From: Psychrobacter sp. LV10R520-6
GTDB taxonomy: Bacteria > Pseudomonadota > Gammaproteobacteria > Pseudomonadales > Moraxellaceae
DNA: 64,000 bases
Reading direction: 5' to 3'
NCBI RefSeq assembly: GCF_900182925.1
Contig: NZ_LT900024.1
Location: 806,001-870,000, forward strand
A program made the position numbers and the translations under genes. Shown piece after piece: positions 40,259 through 48,891 of this stretch; positions within the stretch are counted from its first letter, which is position 1; every line of letters begins with the position of its first letter. Under the pieces are notes generated by a model. That model was not told the origin of the DNA, searched no databases, and saw nothing but the letters and a program-made list of their open reading frames with translations.

Positions 40259-40467
40259 TTATCATCCTTGATAATTGATATTAATAGTTGGCTTCAATAA
40301 ATTTTTTGTATAGTAATTTGAATAGCATTCTAAAGAGTAGTCTGAGTAGTAGCATATCTTATAAATCGTATAATAGAAAGTTTTACAGGGGGTTAAAGTC
40401 TTCAACAAGACCATCAAAAAAAGTATCTAGGCTTAAAATATCATATTGGTAAAGGTGTTCAACAGAG

Positions 40468-40740
40468 TTAATATATGACAGCTAAATCACGACCAAAGTT
40501 GCTTCTTATTCCTTTGTTCTCATCAACGGTAAATACGGCATCTTTAATATAATCTTCTGACTGGGCTGCCATGCGTATATCAAAATAATAATGACGCTAA
40601 ATCTAAATAGCCTGGTCTTTATTAATACGCGTCTGTACTGGTGTCGCCAATCCTATCGCTTGCTCAAAGTGTTCAGTCGCTGTTGATGAATCCAGCCAAG
40701 ATCTAGCCAATATTTTAGTAGTACCGTCGATTTATGACTA
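40468..40740 (-). pseudogene. decayed coding remnant, family not recognised
   Basis: Within the 0.58 kb gap 40259-40837 two minus-strand fragments read like protein but are broken by stops. One runs about 40735-40602 (SWLDSSTATEHFEQAIG ... TPVQTRINKD), the other about 40597-40468 (HYYFDIRMAAQSEDYIKDA ... GIRSNFGRDLAVIY, stop). They could be pieces of one gene separated by two stop codons. Neither family is recognised, and chance cannot be excluded. Confidence 0.35.
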
Positions 40741-40837
40741 GTCTAGAACACAGCTTTGATAAATAAGGAGCAATCAGCAGTCCTAATTTTGAATACTATG
40801 CAGCGCCTAGGTTTCTGTAAACTATTTCTGTAAATAT

Positions 40838-41539
40838 CTATTGTAAATTGCTTTTTTCTAAATTTGCTAAAAATGCTGCAAAACCTTCTGTCGCCCGAGC
40901 TTCTAAACGGCTACTGGTAATCACACGGACGCGATTGCTCCAAGCGATAGCATAGCCTTTAGTCTCAAATTTTTTAACCAAATCCACATCTTCATAGCAA
41001 GATAATGAGGCAAAGCCGCCAACAGCGAGATAGGCCTCACCGCTAAAACTTAAATTTGCCCCATGAATATGGCGATGTCCCATAATATCTTGGTAATGAG
41101 TGATATAAGATTCCCGCGTTTGCGGCGTCAAATGCGCCCAGCTATCAACGCTCACCACGCCGCAAATCATATCAGTAGGCTGGTGCGTAATATGTTCGAT
41201 TTGCTGCACCAACCAATCTGTAGTCACTATTGAGTCTGCGTCTGTACAGGCAAGCCATGTTGCTCCGTGGGTGATAGCATGGCGAATGCCCATATCTCGC
41301 ACCCGTCCTACACACTGATAATCACAGCATATATAATCAACCCCCGCGGCTTTGACTAACGCCAGCGTGTCATCGGTGCAGCTATCAAGCACCACCAGCG
41401 GATACGCCGCAATGGTTGAAGGTAGTTGCTCAATGGCTGTTTGAACCGACGCCAGGCAATTGGTAATAGTCAGCGCCTCGTTATGAGCGGGAATCACAAT
41501 ACCGATTTTTATATCACCCATTATCTTGCTGACTGTCAT
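40838..41539 (-). CDS. glycosyltransferase family 2 protein
   Basis: 233 residues of GT-A fold. IGIVIPAHNEALTITNCL is the N-terminal nucleotide-sugar motif, LVVLDSCTDDT follows, CTDADS is the DxD-type metal site, and GANLSFSGEAYLAVGGF lies in the acceptor region. It is probably cytosolic. It starts six bases after the methyltransferase stop codon, as the fourth gene of a tightly packed cluster (ACAD, PIG-L, methyltransferase, GT2). The product of the cluster is unknown. Confidence 0.88.
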   Translation of the reverse strand: MTVSKIMGDIKIGIVIPAHNEALTITNCLASVQTAIEQLPSTIAAYPLVVLDSCTDDTLALVKAAGVDYICCDYQCVGRVRDMGIRHAITHGATWLACTDADSIVTTDWLVQQIEHITHQPTDMICGVVSVDSWAHLTPQTRESYITHYQDIMGHRHIHGANLSFSGEAYLAVGGFASLSCYEDVDLVKKFETKGYAIAWSNRVRVITSSRLEARATEGFAAFLANLEKSNLQ

Positions 41540-41545
41540 ATCATG

Positions 41546-42460
41546 TTATACCAAGTTTTCTTGCATGGCGACCGAATTTGGAGCGTTTTGCCAAACGTCT
41601 AATAAAAAATTGGTATCTACAATCTTACTTTGATGACTAAAAGCTGTGGGATGATTAAAAGCTACTGGATGACCTCCTTCATTATTTGCGTTATTTGCTA
41701 AGCTAAACGCTTGGTGTAAGCGTTGGTGCACCGTCTCGCCCGTCATCGCAAAGCCATCAATAGCGTATCTCCAATGACAGCACAGTAATGTACCGCCTAT
41801 GGCAAGATTTTGCCCAATCCAAGCGATAACCGTATTAATATCATTTGGCGATAAATAATATAGAATTTCACTAATGACTATTAGGTCAAAAGGTGGTTTA
41901 TTAGCGAGCGATTTATTAGCAAATGGTTCATCAGCGAGTGGTTTCTTAGAAAATGGGTTATCTGATAAAGGATAAGCTGTTAAAAGCGCCTCTTTTAAAG
42001 TCAATAATGCGTTAGGAATAGCCCCTTGTATAACCCTAACATGGGGTAACCCCGCCAAGCGTTGTTTGGCAAGTTGCACCGCTTTGTTATTACCATCTGT
42101 ACTTACTAAAGCTTTACAACGACGGGCAAGTAATTCACTAAACACGCCATTACCGCACCCTAACTCAATGGCATTGTCATATTGAGCTTGCGGCAGTACC
42201 GCTAGACAGATATCACGTTTTCTTTTTTCATACCAGCGGGTCTGATACTGCCATGGGTCAGTATTGTCGCTATATAACGCATCAAAATAGCTTTCTGAAT
42301 AGGTCGCTGAATACGTTTCTAAACAGGGGACAGATTGGCTTTGAGATTGGGTACAGTCAGCCGAGGTCGTTTTAGAAACAGTCAAACTGTCCGTAAGGTT
42401 ACTTTGACTGTCGGTAAGATTCGTATTAGTAGACGTCGTAGATTTAGGGGTGTGACTCAT
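41546..42460 (-). CDS. class I SAM-dependent methyltransferase (NodS-like)
   Basis: 304 residues from the ATG at 42460, chosen because GGGAGG lies nine bases upstream. The longer open frame to 42568 overlaps the PIG-L gene by 125 bases and is unlikely. The SAM motif AIELGCGNGVFSELLA and ALVSTDGNNKAVQLAKQRL are clear, and the opening FDALYSDNTDPWQYQTRWYE is typical of the NodS-like group. Two low-complexity stretches are unusual: Thr/Ser-rich residues 5-40, and a short repeat of the type NPFSKKPLADEPFANKSLAN near residue 180. The overlap with PIG-L is 17 bases. Fused PIG-L/methyltransferase proteins are known in other bacteria. Confidence 0.87.
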   Translation of the reverse strand: MSHTPKSTTSTNTNLTDSQSNLTDSLTVSKTTSADCTQSQSQSVPCLETYSATYSESYFDALYSDNTDPWQYQTRWYEKRKRDICLAVLPQAQYDNAIELGCGNGVFSELLARRCKALVSTDGNNKAVQLAKQRLAGLPHVRVIQGAIPNALLTLKEALLTAYPLSDNPFSKKPLADEPFANKSLANKPPFDLIVISEILYYLSPNDINTVIAWIGQNLAIGGTLLCCHWRYAIDGFAMTGETVHQRLHQAFSLANNANNEGGHPVAFNHPTAFSHQSKIVDTNFLLDVWQNAPNSVAMQENLV

Positions 42461-43352
42461 ATAAATAAACCTCCCAGGGCTGGCTAATTCTAGCGATAGT
42501 TTGGGCAGATAAAATTGGCGGGTTGCCCGTACTCTCATCAACGGTAATTTGACTGGCAAAGCATTCAATTGCTTGGGTTTTACGCTGTAATTGCTCAGCA
42601 GTTAAATCTAATCGGATGGCACAGTGCCAAGGAATACGACTATCATCAGGCTTTGCCCAATGCCATGCCCAAATTAATACTTGATAACACGCTAAATGGT
42701 GCTGCTTGGCAAATGCCGCTACCACTTGCCCTGTTGCTTCGTGGTCGGGATGTCCGTCGCGCATAAAGGTCGTCACTAAAATATCGTCAGGCTGGACAAT
42801 AGCGGCTAATTTTTTGGTAAATTGTGCTTGTTGGGAAAACACGTCGCCATCGGTTAAATCTAGGGCAATAGACGTGACCTGATGAGCCACGCCTAATACT
42901 TCTAACGCCGCAAGGCTTTCTTGTGGACGGATGATATTAAGCTTTTGCGGGGGATAAATCTGCGAATTTGGGTGGCTTTGTTCGCCATTGGTCACGCAAA
43001 CAACGACGATAGGATTACCATTAGCAGCCAACTGTTGCAGCATACCGCCACAGCCCAACACTTCATCGTCAGGATGCGGCGCAAAAATGCACACACGCTG
43101 GTGTGGCGGAAAACTTTTTGCAATATTTAATCGGGGTAAATTCTGCAACCCTTGCCAATTTTTCCAATCGTTCTGACTGGTCCCATCGCCTTCAATAACC
43201 CGGTCACCAACAATCGGATGGTTGTGTTCAGGCGTTATGGCTTGATTGGTTAGGACATTCATATGAGTCGCCGTAACACTGTTGGTGGATGAAGGGTCAG
43301 GGCTTGCAGGATTTGCTGCTACATCGAGTGCTGAAACATTAGGGACTGCCAT
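42444..43352 (-). CDS. PIG-L (LmbE) family deacetylase
   Basis: 302 residues. The zinc/catalytic motif APHPDDEVLGCGGML lies near residue 90, with FMRDGHPDHEATGQV as the second metal-binding segment. The family removes acetyl groups from N-acetylglucosamine-type substrates. AGGA six bases before the ATG supports the start at 43352, which overlaps the preceding acyl-CoA dehydrogenase frame by 34 bases. The first 60 residues are a low-complexity, Ser/Ala/Asn-rich leader not needed for the fold. Confidence 0.88.
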   Translation of the reverse strand: MAVPNVSALDVAANPASPDPSSTNSVTATHMNVLTNQAITPEHNHPIVGDRVIEGDGTSQNDWKNWQGLQNLPRLNIAKSFPPHQRVCIFAPHPDDEVLGCGGMLQQLAANGNPIVVVCVTNGEQSHPNSQIYPPQKLNIIRPQESLAALEVLGVAHQVTSIALDLTDGDVFSQQAQFTKKLAAIVQPDDILVTTFMRDGHPDHEATGQVVAAFAKQHHLACYQVLIWAWHWAKPDDSRIPWHCAIRLDLTAEQLQRKTQAIECFASQITVDESTGNPPILSAQTIARISQPWEVYLYESHP

Positions 43353-44227
43353 ATATTTTCCTGCCCATCTAATAAGTCACTGGTTTCGTCACTGATTAAT
43401 TCGCCAATCTTTTGTAAATCAAACGCCCCATGACTTTGGCGAATAAACACCGCTAAATCTGCTGATAATCTTGCGAAATGGGCATTACGACAAAATGGCA
43501 CTGCCCCCAATGCCTGTCCGACGGTCTCTATCACTAGGCGAGCCAGCTGCTCGACGTTTGATCTTAATTGACGAATGGCAAGTTCATGGCTCCGTTGCGG
43601 TTGGCTATCTATTAAGCTTGAGACACGATGAAAATACTGCTGAGTGACGGCTAATGCCGTACTAATTTGCCCCAAATACATGGCTTTATAATCATGCGGT
43701 TTTTGCTGATAAGCCGTCATTAGATAGGATGCTAAGTAAGCCGTTGCGCCATACCAGCAAGCGGCAATACCTGCCGCTCCATGCCAAAATCCCATACGTT
43801 CTAGATACGCATTCGCCGCCCCAACATTACTGGCCGTTGCCTGATTAAACTGTACGGTGGCAGTACCAGTGGCTTGCATTCCTACCGCTTGCCATTCACT
43901 ATTGTCAATCTCAATCCCAGTTTGCTGCATGTCCACAATAAGCAGTTGCGAGTGACCGTGGTTATCTCGATAAGTCATTAGCGCATGATCAATAATATTC
44001 GCCCCCGAACACCAAGCCTTTGTGCCACTGACTTTGCCCTGCTGGTAACGTATAGGATCGGAGTGACCTTCTGACGCCCAAACTGCCCATAGTCCATTGG
44101 TATTTTTGTCATAGCCCACTTCATGTAAAATACTCAATGCATCTAAGTGTGATTCAAACCATTTTGCAATCGTTAAATCAATACTCGCAACATATTCTAA
44201 AATTTGCCAACGGGTTAATGTAGGTGA
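43319..44227 (-). pseudogene. acyl-CoA dehydrogenase, N-terminal part missing
   Basis: The frame is open without a plausible start for 30 codons beyond the TTG at 44137 (TLTRWQILEYVASIDLTIA...). It reads through the beta domain (GTKAWCSGANIIDHALM, TVQFNQATASNVG) to the C-terminal helical domain (IRQSHGAFDLQKIGEL). About 300 residues are present, against 370-390 for family members. The missing part is the N-terminal helical domain. No ATG, ribosome-binding site or signal for a short version was found. It is probably inactive, though the three genes after it remain intact. Confidence 0.75.
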
Positions 44228-44359
44228 ATTTGTCCTGTCGCTCCTAATGAGCCATATCTGGAGTGAGAAAATAAATTCGAACTCTCGACCCAGATGTTTA
44301 TCCAGCTACCCAGGAAGAATATTGTCTTTTACGATAAAAAACTGACTGCATAATTGTAT

Positions 44360-45076
44360 TTATACCGATTCTAGTGCGCGCTGGCATGCTTTAGTTAAAT
44401 AAGGATCAACACTATCTTGTTTAAGCAGCCACTTAAGATAGCCTGCGCCATCAGAATTGGTAGCTAGATCTGCAATAGCCTCACCCTTATGTTTACCAAA
44501 ACTCAAATGTGTAGGTATGCGTGCCATTTGGCTAAATTCATATAAGCTATTCACATCAGTTATGGCATGACCTTGACTATTAGCCAGATCAATCAGGCTG
44601 CTAAGCACCAGCTGAGTAAAGTAAATATCAGCAATGGCAGCGTGTGCATCCTTTGCTTGACTACGTGCGATATCTCGGTGGAAGTAATAGAGTAGTGCGA
44701 CTAATTTATGGCTGTCGAGTGTCGGCAGAAGATGGGCAGCCATTGCAAAAGTGCATATCAGCTTAGGTGTATGAGTCACGCCAGCATTGTTTAAGACCTG
44801 CATATCAAAATCAATATTGTGACCAACTAAATACTCAACACTGCTAGGTAGTCTAAACTCTGTATGAGGGGTCTCGTTCGCAATATCTCCCTCACATATA
44901 TGCGATGTTGCCATAGACCCTAAGCTAATTTCTTTAAGAGGATTAAAACGCTTAGCTCTCGGATCCTGTAATACCTTTACCTTGCCATCGTTTATCTCAA
45001 CAATAGAGTAGGCCGCTTCCGTCATGTGCGGTTCACTTAGTCCTGTCGTTTCTGTGTCCAGTATATAAGTACTCAT
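44360..45076 (-). CDS. DEDDh 3'-5' exonuclease, ExoX-like
   Basis: 238 residues. The catalytic residues are Asp7 and Glu9 in LDTETTG, Asp91 in HNIDFD, and His145 and Asp150 in DAHAAIAD, giving the DEDDh set. The C-terminal SFGKHKGEAIADL segment matches the small domain found after the nuclease in exodeoxyribonuclease X. ExoX degrades DNA from 3' ends in repair and mismatch correction. It is transcribed divergently from the mes genes. Confidence 0.87.
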   Translation of the reverse strand: MSTYILDTETTGLSEPHMTEAAYSIVEINDGKVKVLQDPRAKRFNPLKEISLGSMATSHICEGDIANETPHTEFRLPSSVEYLVGHNIDFDMQVLNNAGVTHTPKLICTFAMAAHLLPTLDSHKLVALLYYFHRDIARSQAKDAHAAIADIYFTQLVLSSLIDLANSQGHAITDVNSLYEFSQMARIPTHLSFGKHKGEAIADLATNSDGAGYLKWLLKQDSVDPYLTKACQRALESV

Positions 45077-45330
45077 AATTAGCCTTGGTTGTTTTGATTT
45101 GTTATAGGTTTTGACTTGTTATAAATAGTTCCATTATATCAGTCTATTTCGAGTGATCTATTGATGGATTAAAGGCTACATACAGATGGTTCCATTAGGG
45201 CATATGCCAAGTCACATTCTAAGTATTTATAATTCATAAACTTAAAATGTTTTACAGGCTTAATTTTTCATTAAGTCAGTAGTCAAAATTTCCGCTGTCC
45301 ACTCCTCTTTCATACCATAAACTTACAAAA

Positions 45331-45345
45331 ATGAATTTTATTCAT
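45331..45345. promoter_or_regulatory. MetR-type operator upstream of mesX
   Basis: ATGAATTTTATTCAT contains TGAA-N5-TTCA, the consensus of the LysR-type methionine regulator MetR. It lies 104 bases before the mesX ATG in the 0.37 kb divergent spacer. MetR activates methionine synthase genes in gammaproteobacteria, so control of mesX-mesD by MetR is plausible. Confidence 0.6.
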
Positions 45346-45388
45346 CTTTAATTTAAGTTAAGTCATTTTTATTCATGTATTGGTTCAG

Positions 45389-45406
45389 GTATGATTTATT
45401 TCATAC
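45389..45406. promoter_or_regulatory. 18-bp inverted repeat upstream of mesX
   Basis: GTATGA-N6-TCATAC is a perfect inverted repeat 43 bases before the mesX ATG, in the core promoter or early leader. It could be an operator for a second regulator. The regulator is unknown. Confidence 0.45.
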
Positions 45407-45448
45407 AGAAATTGGGTTTTATCTCAGAAATTAGGGTAGCAGATCACC

Positions 45449-46456
45449 ATGAGTAAAGAATTTACCTGTTCAATTAAGAGCATTCGTTTTGATGAAAACT
45501 ATCATCCTGCAGACAGCACGCGTCTTACGACTAACTTTGCGAATTTGGCTCGTGGCGAGCATCGTCAAGAGAACTTAAGCAAAACACTAAGAATGATCAA
45601 TAATCGTTTTAACGCTTTGGCGCATTGGGATAACCCGACAGCAGACCGTTATTCTGTTGAAGTTGACATCATTTCTGCAGATATGGATATTGAAGGCAAG
45701 GGTAATACATTCCCTGTAATCGAGACGTTGAAAACAACTATTGTTGACCACAAAGACAACAAGCGTATTGACGGTATGATCGGCAACAGTTTCTCGTCTT
45801 ATGTACGCGATTACGACTTTAGCGTCGTACTGTCAGAACATAGCAATAAAAACTTAGCATCACCAACGCCAGAGCATTTTGGTGATTTACATGGCAAACT
45901 GTTCCAATACTTATTGAACTCAGAGGCATACAAAGCCAACTTTAATAAAAAACCTGTGATTTGCATCAGTGTTTCAACCAGTAAAACCTATCACCGTACT
46001 GCCAATCAGCATCCTATATTAGGGGTTGAATACATACAAGATGACTATTCGTTAACCGATGACTATTTCCACAAAATGGGCTTAACCGTTCGCTACTTCA
46101 TGGCTGCAAATAGTGCTGCGCCTTTAGCGTTTTATTTTGCGGGTGACTTGCTGAGTGATTACACCGATCTTGAGCTGATCAGTGCTATCAGTACCATGGA
46201 AACTTTCCAAAAGATCTACCGCCCTGAAATTTACAATGCCAATTCTACAGCAGGTCAAGTGTATCAACCAAGTTTGAAGTACCAAGATTATTCACTGACT
46301 CAAATTGTGTATGATCGTGAAGAGCGCAGCCAGATGGCGGTAACCCAAGGTAAATTTACTGAAGAACAGTTCATCAAGCCATACCAAGCCATTCTTGAGC
46401 AATGGGCTGCAAGCTATGATGTTAAGAAACAAGCTGTTAAAAAACATGCAGCCTAA
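45449..46456 (+). CDS. mesX: MesX, DUF1852 putative oxygenase for MesD methionine synthase
   Basis: 335 residues of DUF1852. It opens EFTCSIKSIRFDENYHPADS and carries YVRDYDFSVVLSEHSN and ISVSTSKTYHR, all well conserved in the family. MesX has been shown to be required with MesD for folate-independent, oxygen-dependent methionine synthesis in Acinetobacter-type bacteria. mesD follows 67 bases later on the same strand. Confidence 0.9.
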   Translation: MSKEFTCSIKSIRFDENYHPADSTRLTTNFANLARGEHRQENLSKTLRMINNRFNALAHWDNPTADRYSVEVDIISADMDIEGKGNTFPVIETLKTTIVDHKDNKRIDGMIGNSFSSYVRDYDFSVVLSEHSNKNLASPTPEHFGDLHGKLFQYLLNSEAYKANFNKKPVICISVSTSKTYHRTANQHPILGVEYIQDDYSLTDDYFHKMGLTVRYFMAANSAAPLAFYFAGDLLSDYTDLELISAISTMETFQKIYRPEIYNANSTAGQVYQPSLKYQDYSLTQIVYDREERSQMAVTQGKFTEEQFIKPYQAILEQWAASYDVKKQAVKKHAA

Positions 46457-46523
46457 CCAATAGAAATCTAGCCGAAATATAGAAGACCAACATATAAAAG
46501 CAAAATATAAAAAGTGGATCAAC

Positions 46524-47582
46524 ATGACAACATTATTACCGACACCATTACTGAAACCAACGTTATTACCGACGTCAACCGCTGGCAGCTTACCGAAACC
46601 TTCTTGGCTGGCAGAACCTGAGAAAATTTGGTCACCTTGGAGATTAGAAGGTGACGGGCTTATTGAAGGCAAACAAGATGCTTTACGTGTGTCATTGCAG
46701 GAACAAGTGAGTGCAGGGATTGATATTGTCAGTGATGGCGAGCAGACCCGTCAGCATTTTGTGACCACCTTCATTGAACATCTTGATGGCGTAGATTTTG
46801 AGAAGCGTGAGACCGTTCGAATCCGTAATCGCTATGATGCGAGTGTGCCGTCAGTGGTTGGTGCTGTGAGTCGTCAAAAGCCTGTATTTGTTGAAGATGC
46901 TAAGTTTTTACGTCAGCAAACCAATAAGCCAATCAAATGGGCACTGCCAGGCCCGATGACGATGATTGATACGCTGTATGATGGTCATTATAAAAGCCGT
47001 GAAAAATTGGCTTGGGAATTCGCCATCATACTCAATCAAGAAGCGAGAGAATTAGAGGCAGCGGGTGTGGATATTATCCAATTCGATGAACCTGCCTTTA
47101 ATGTGTTCTTTGATGACGTGAACGACTGGGGTATTGCAACGTTAGAGCGTGCAATTGAAGGTCTAAAATGTGAAACGGCGGTCCATATTTGCTACGGCTA
47201 TGGCATCAAAGCCAACACCGATTGGAAAAAGTCACTGGGTTCAGAGTGGCGCCAATATGAGAAAGCGTTTCCTAAACTGCAGCAGTCTAAGATCGATATT
47301 ATCTCACTCGAATGTCAAAACTCACGTGTGCCCATGGATTTGCTTGAATTGATTCGTGGTAAAAAAGTGATGGTCGGTGCCATTGATGTGGCAACCAATA
47401 ACATTGAAACCCCTGAAGAGGTTGCCAATACGCTTAGAGCTGCACTGCAATTTGTCGATGCTGACAAGCTCTATCCTTCGACCAACTGTGGTATGGCACC
47501 TTTGTCTCGCCAAGTTGCACGAGGCAAGTTGAGTGCTTTAAGCGCAGGCGCCCAAATCGTTCGTAAAGAACTGACTGCCTAG
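46524..47582 (+). CDS. mesD: MesD folate-independent methionine synthase
   Basis: 352 residues, homologous only to the C-terminal catalytic domain of MetE. It has the core STAGSLPKPSWL opening, SDGEQTRQHF, the zinc-site elements FDEPAF, VHICYG and STNCGMAPLS, and lacks the MetE folate-binding N-terminal domain. MesD makes methionine from homocysteine with a non-folate methyl donor and depends on MesX and oxygen. The first residues, TLLPTPLLKPTLLPTSTAG, contain a short internal duplication at DNA level (46530-46578), so the N-terminus is about 14 residues longer than expected. Confidence 0.9.
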   Translation: MTTLLPTPLLKPTLLPTSTAGSLPKPSWLAEPEKIWSPWRLEGDGLIEGKQDALRVSLQEQVSAGIDIVSDGEQTRQHFVTTFIEHLDGVDFEKRETVRIRNRYDASVPSVVGAVSRQKPVFVEDAKFLRQQTNKPIKWALPGPMTMIDTLYDGHYKSREKLAWEFAIILNQEARELEAAGVDIIQFDEPAFNVFFDDVNDWGIATLERAIEGLKCETAVHICYGYGIKANTDWKKSLGSEWRQYEKAFPKLQQSKIDIISLECQNSRVPMDLLELIRGKKVMVGAIDVATNNIETPEEVANTLRAALQFVDADKLYPSTNCGMAPLSRQVARGKLSALSAGAQIVRKELTA

Positions 47583-47731
47583 CACTTGTCAATGCACTTA
47601 CCGATTCTTAAGCGGTGTGAAGGGTCTCATCAAATTGATTCATTCGGTTTGATTGAACAAATCTGATTAGACCATTAAGTAGCCCTAGCTCCATCTAGAA
47701 ACAAGCTATAATCAAATTTAGGATTGCAGCA

Positions 47732-48244
47732 ATGATTAAAGATATGATTGAAGCAACCGACTTTAGAAATGCAATGTCTTCGTTAACGACTGCGGTCAAT
47801 GTGGTCACCACACAAGGCACATCTGGTCTTCACGGGTTTACTGCGTCTGCGGTATGTAGCGTCACAGATACACCACCAACGTTGTTGGTCTGTATGAATC
47901 AGACGTCTCGGTCACATGCCCATTTTATTGAAAATAAAATTTTAAGTGTCAATGTGTTAGGCGCACAGCATGAACAGATATCCAATGCATTTGCATCGAA
48001 ATTGGGTTCAGAAGAGCGATTTAAACAGGGTTCTTGGACTGAATTAGCAACAGGTGCCCCTGTTTTAGAAGATGCGTTGGTGAGTTTTGATTGTGAGATT
48101 GAGAACATTCAAGAAGTTGGAACGCATAGTATTTTTATGTGTCGTGTTGTCGCAATCAAACACAGTCAACAAGATGAAAGTTTGGTTTATTTTAATCGTG
48201 CTTATCATCAGGTTGGTCAAGTTGGTCAAGTAGAAATCGCTTAA
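47732..48244 (+). CDS. flavin reductase-like FMN-binding protein of the mes cluster
   Basis: 170 residues of the flavin reductase (HpaC/RutF-like) family. The FMN-binding region TTAVNVVTTQG ... GFTASAVCSVTDTPPTLLVC and the C-terminal HSIFMCRVVAI ... LVYFNRAYHQV are present. It follows mesD by 149 bases on the same strand. Because MesD/MesX need oxygen, a flavin reductase could supply reduced flavin to MesX. This is inferred from context, although the gene is often near mesX-mesD in related bacteria. Confidence 0.85.
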   Translation: MIKDMIEATDFRNAMSSLTTAVNVVTTQGTSGLHGFTASAVCSVTDTPPTLLVCMNQTSRSHAHFIENKILSVNVLGAQHEQISNAFASKLGSEERFKQGSWTELATGAPVLEDALVSFDCEIENIQEVGTHSIFMCRVVAIKHSQQDESLVYFNRAYHQVGQVGQVEIA

Positions 48245-48323
48245 GTTAGCTGTCATTTAACTAAATTTATTCTTAACGTAAGCTGTGACTTTAGTGCAGC
48301 ATTCTACTTTTGTAAAATATTTC

Positions 48324-48351
48324 AGGGAAATTCTATTTAAAGAATTTCCCT
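48324..48351 (+). terminator. hairpin after the mes cluster
   Basis: An 11-bp perfect stem AGGGAAATTCT / AGAATTTCCCT with a six-base loop lies 80 bases after the flavin reductase stop. No T run follows. A second hairpin AAAGGTCT-GGG-AGACCTTT lies at 48378-48396. Confidence 0.6.
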
Positions 48352-48396
48352 TGCAAAGTTATGAGCTAGGAAAAAATAAAGGTCTGGGAGACCTTT

Positions 48397-48831
48397 GTCC
48401 TAGTGCAAGAGAAGATTTATAATTTTCTAGCAGTACAATTTTTTAACGCTTTTCAGGGTTAAAGACCCAGTCTACGCCAATAAAATTAAATCAAACTATG
48501 CAGTAAATATCCCGTGGAATTAATCATTTTCTTAATATATGCAGCGTTTGTCGCTCATAATGTTTGCTACCTGATTAGATACTGGCGCTTGACAGAGCAA
48601 CTCAGCAGGTCGTTTTTTAGGTCTTTTAGGCTCATATAGGCAATTAACAACGGTAGCGTAAGGGTCCATATGTTGCATACTTAACCATATCCCGAGTAAC
48701 TAGATTGTATTATCCATGATTATAAAAATGCTGAAGACATTAATGATAACCAAGATCTTCAAAATTCTGTAAGGTTTCATAATAGACCGATCGCAGAGAA
48801 GAAAGGCTAGACGCATACGATCATTTGATAA
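48397..48831. other. non-coding or decayed spacer
   Basis: No intact gene is recognised. A 48-codon minus-strand frame (48678-48532; MQHMDPYATVVNCLYEPKRP...) looks protein-like but has no known family and no good ribosome-binding site. The stretch may contain decayed genes. Confidence 0.3.
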
Positions 48832-48839
48832 AAATTTTA

Positions 48840-48871
48840 AAAGCCAGATAATAGAAATATTATCTGGCTTT
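48840..48871 (-). terminator. intrinsic terminator of the MetX-like hydrolase gene
   Basis: A perfect 14-bp stem (48840-48853 with 48858-48871) around a four-base loop is followed, on the minus strand, by a T-rich run. It sits 20 bases after the stop codon. Confidence 0.9.
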
Positions 48872-48891
48872 AGCTGATGAGATATTTCTTT

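Noticed and set aside
42461..42568. Longer N-terminus for the methyltransferase
   Set aside because: It would overlap the PIG-L gene by 125 bases, and a strong GGGAGG is correctly placed before the ATG at 42460.
44259..44323. Functional tRNA gene on the minus strand
   Set aside because: The T-stem and acceptor stem do not pair properly and no anticodon arm fits; kept only as a possible remnant.
48532..48678. Small gene on the minus strand (MQHMDPYATVVNCLYEP...)
   Set aside because: No family, no ribosome-binding site and no coupling to a neighbour; mentioned only in the spacer entry.
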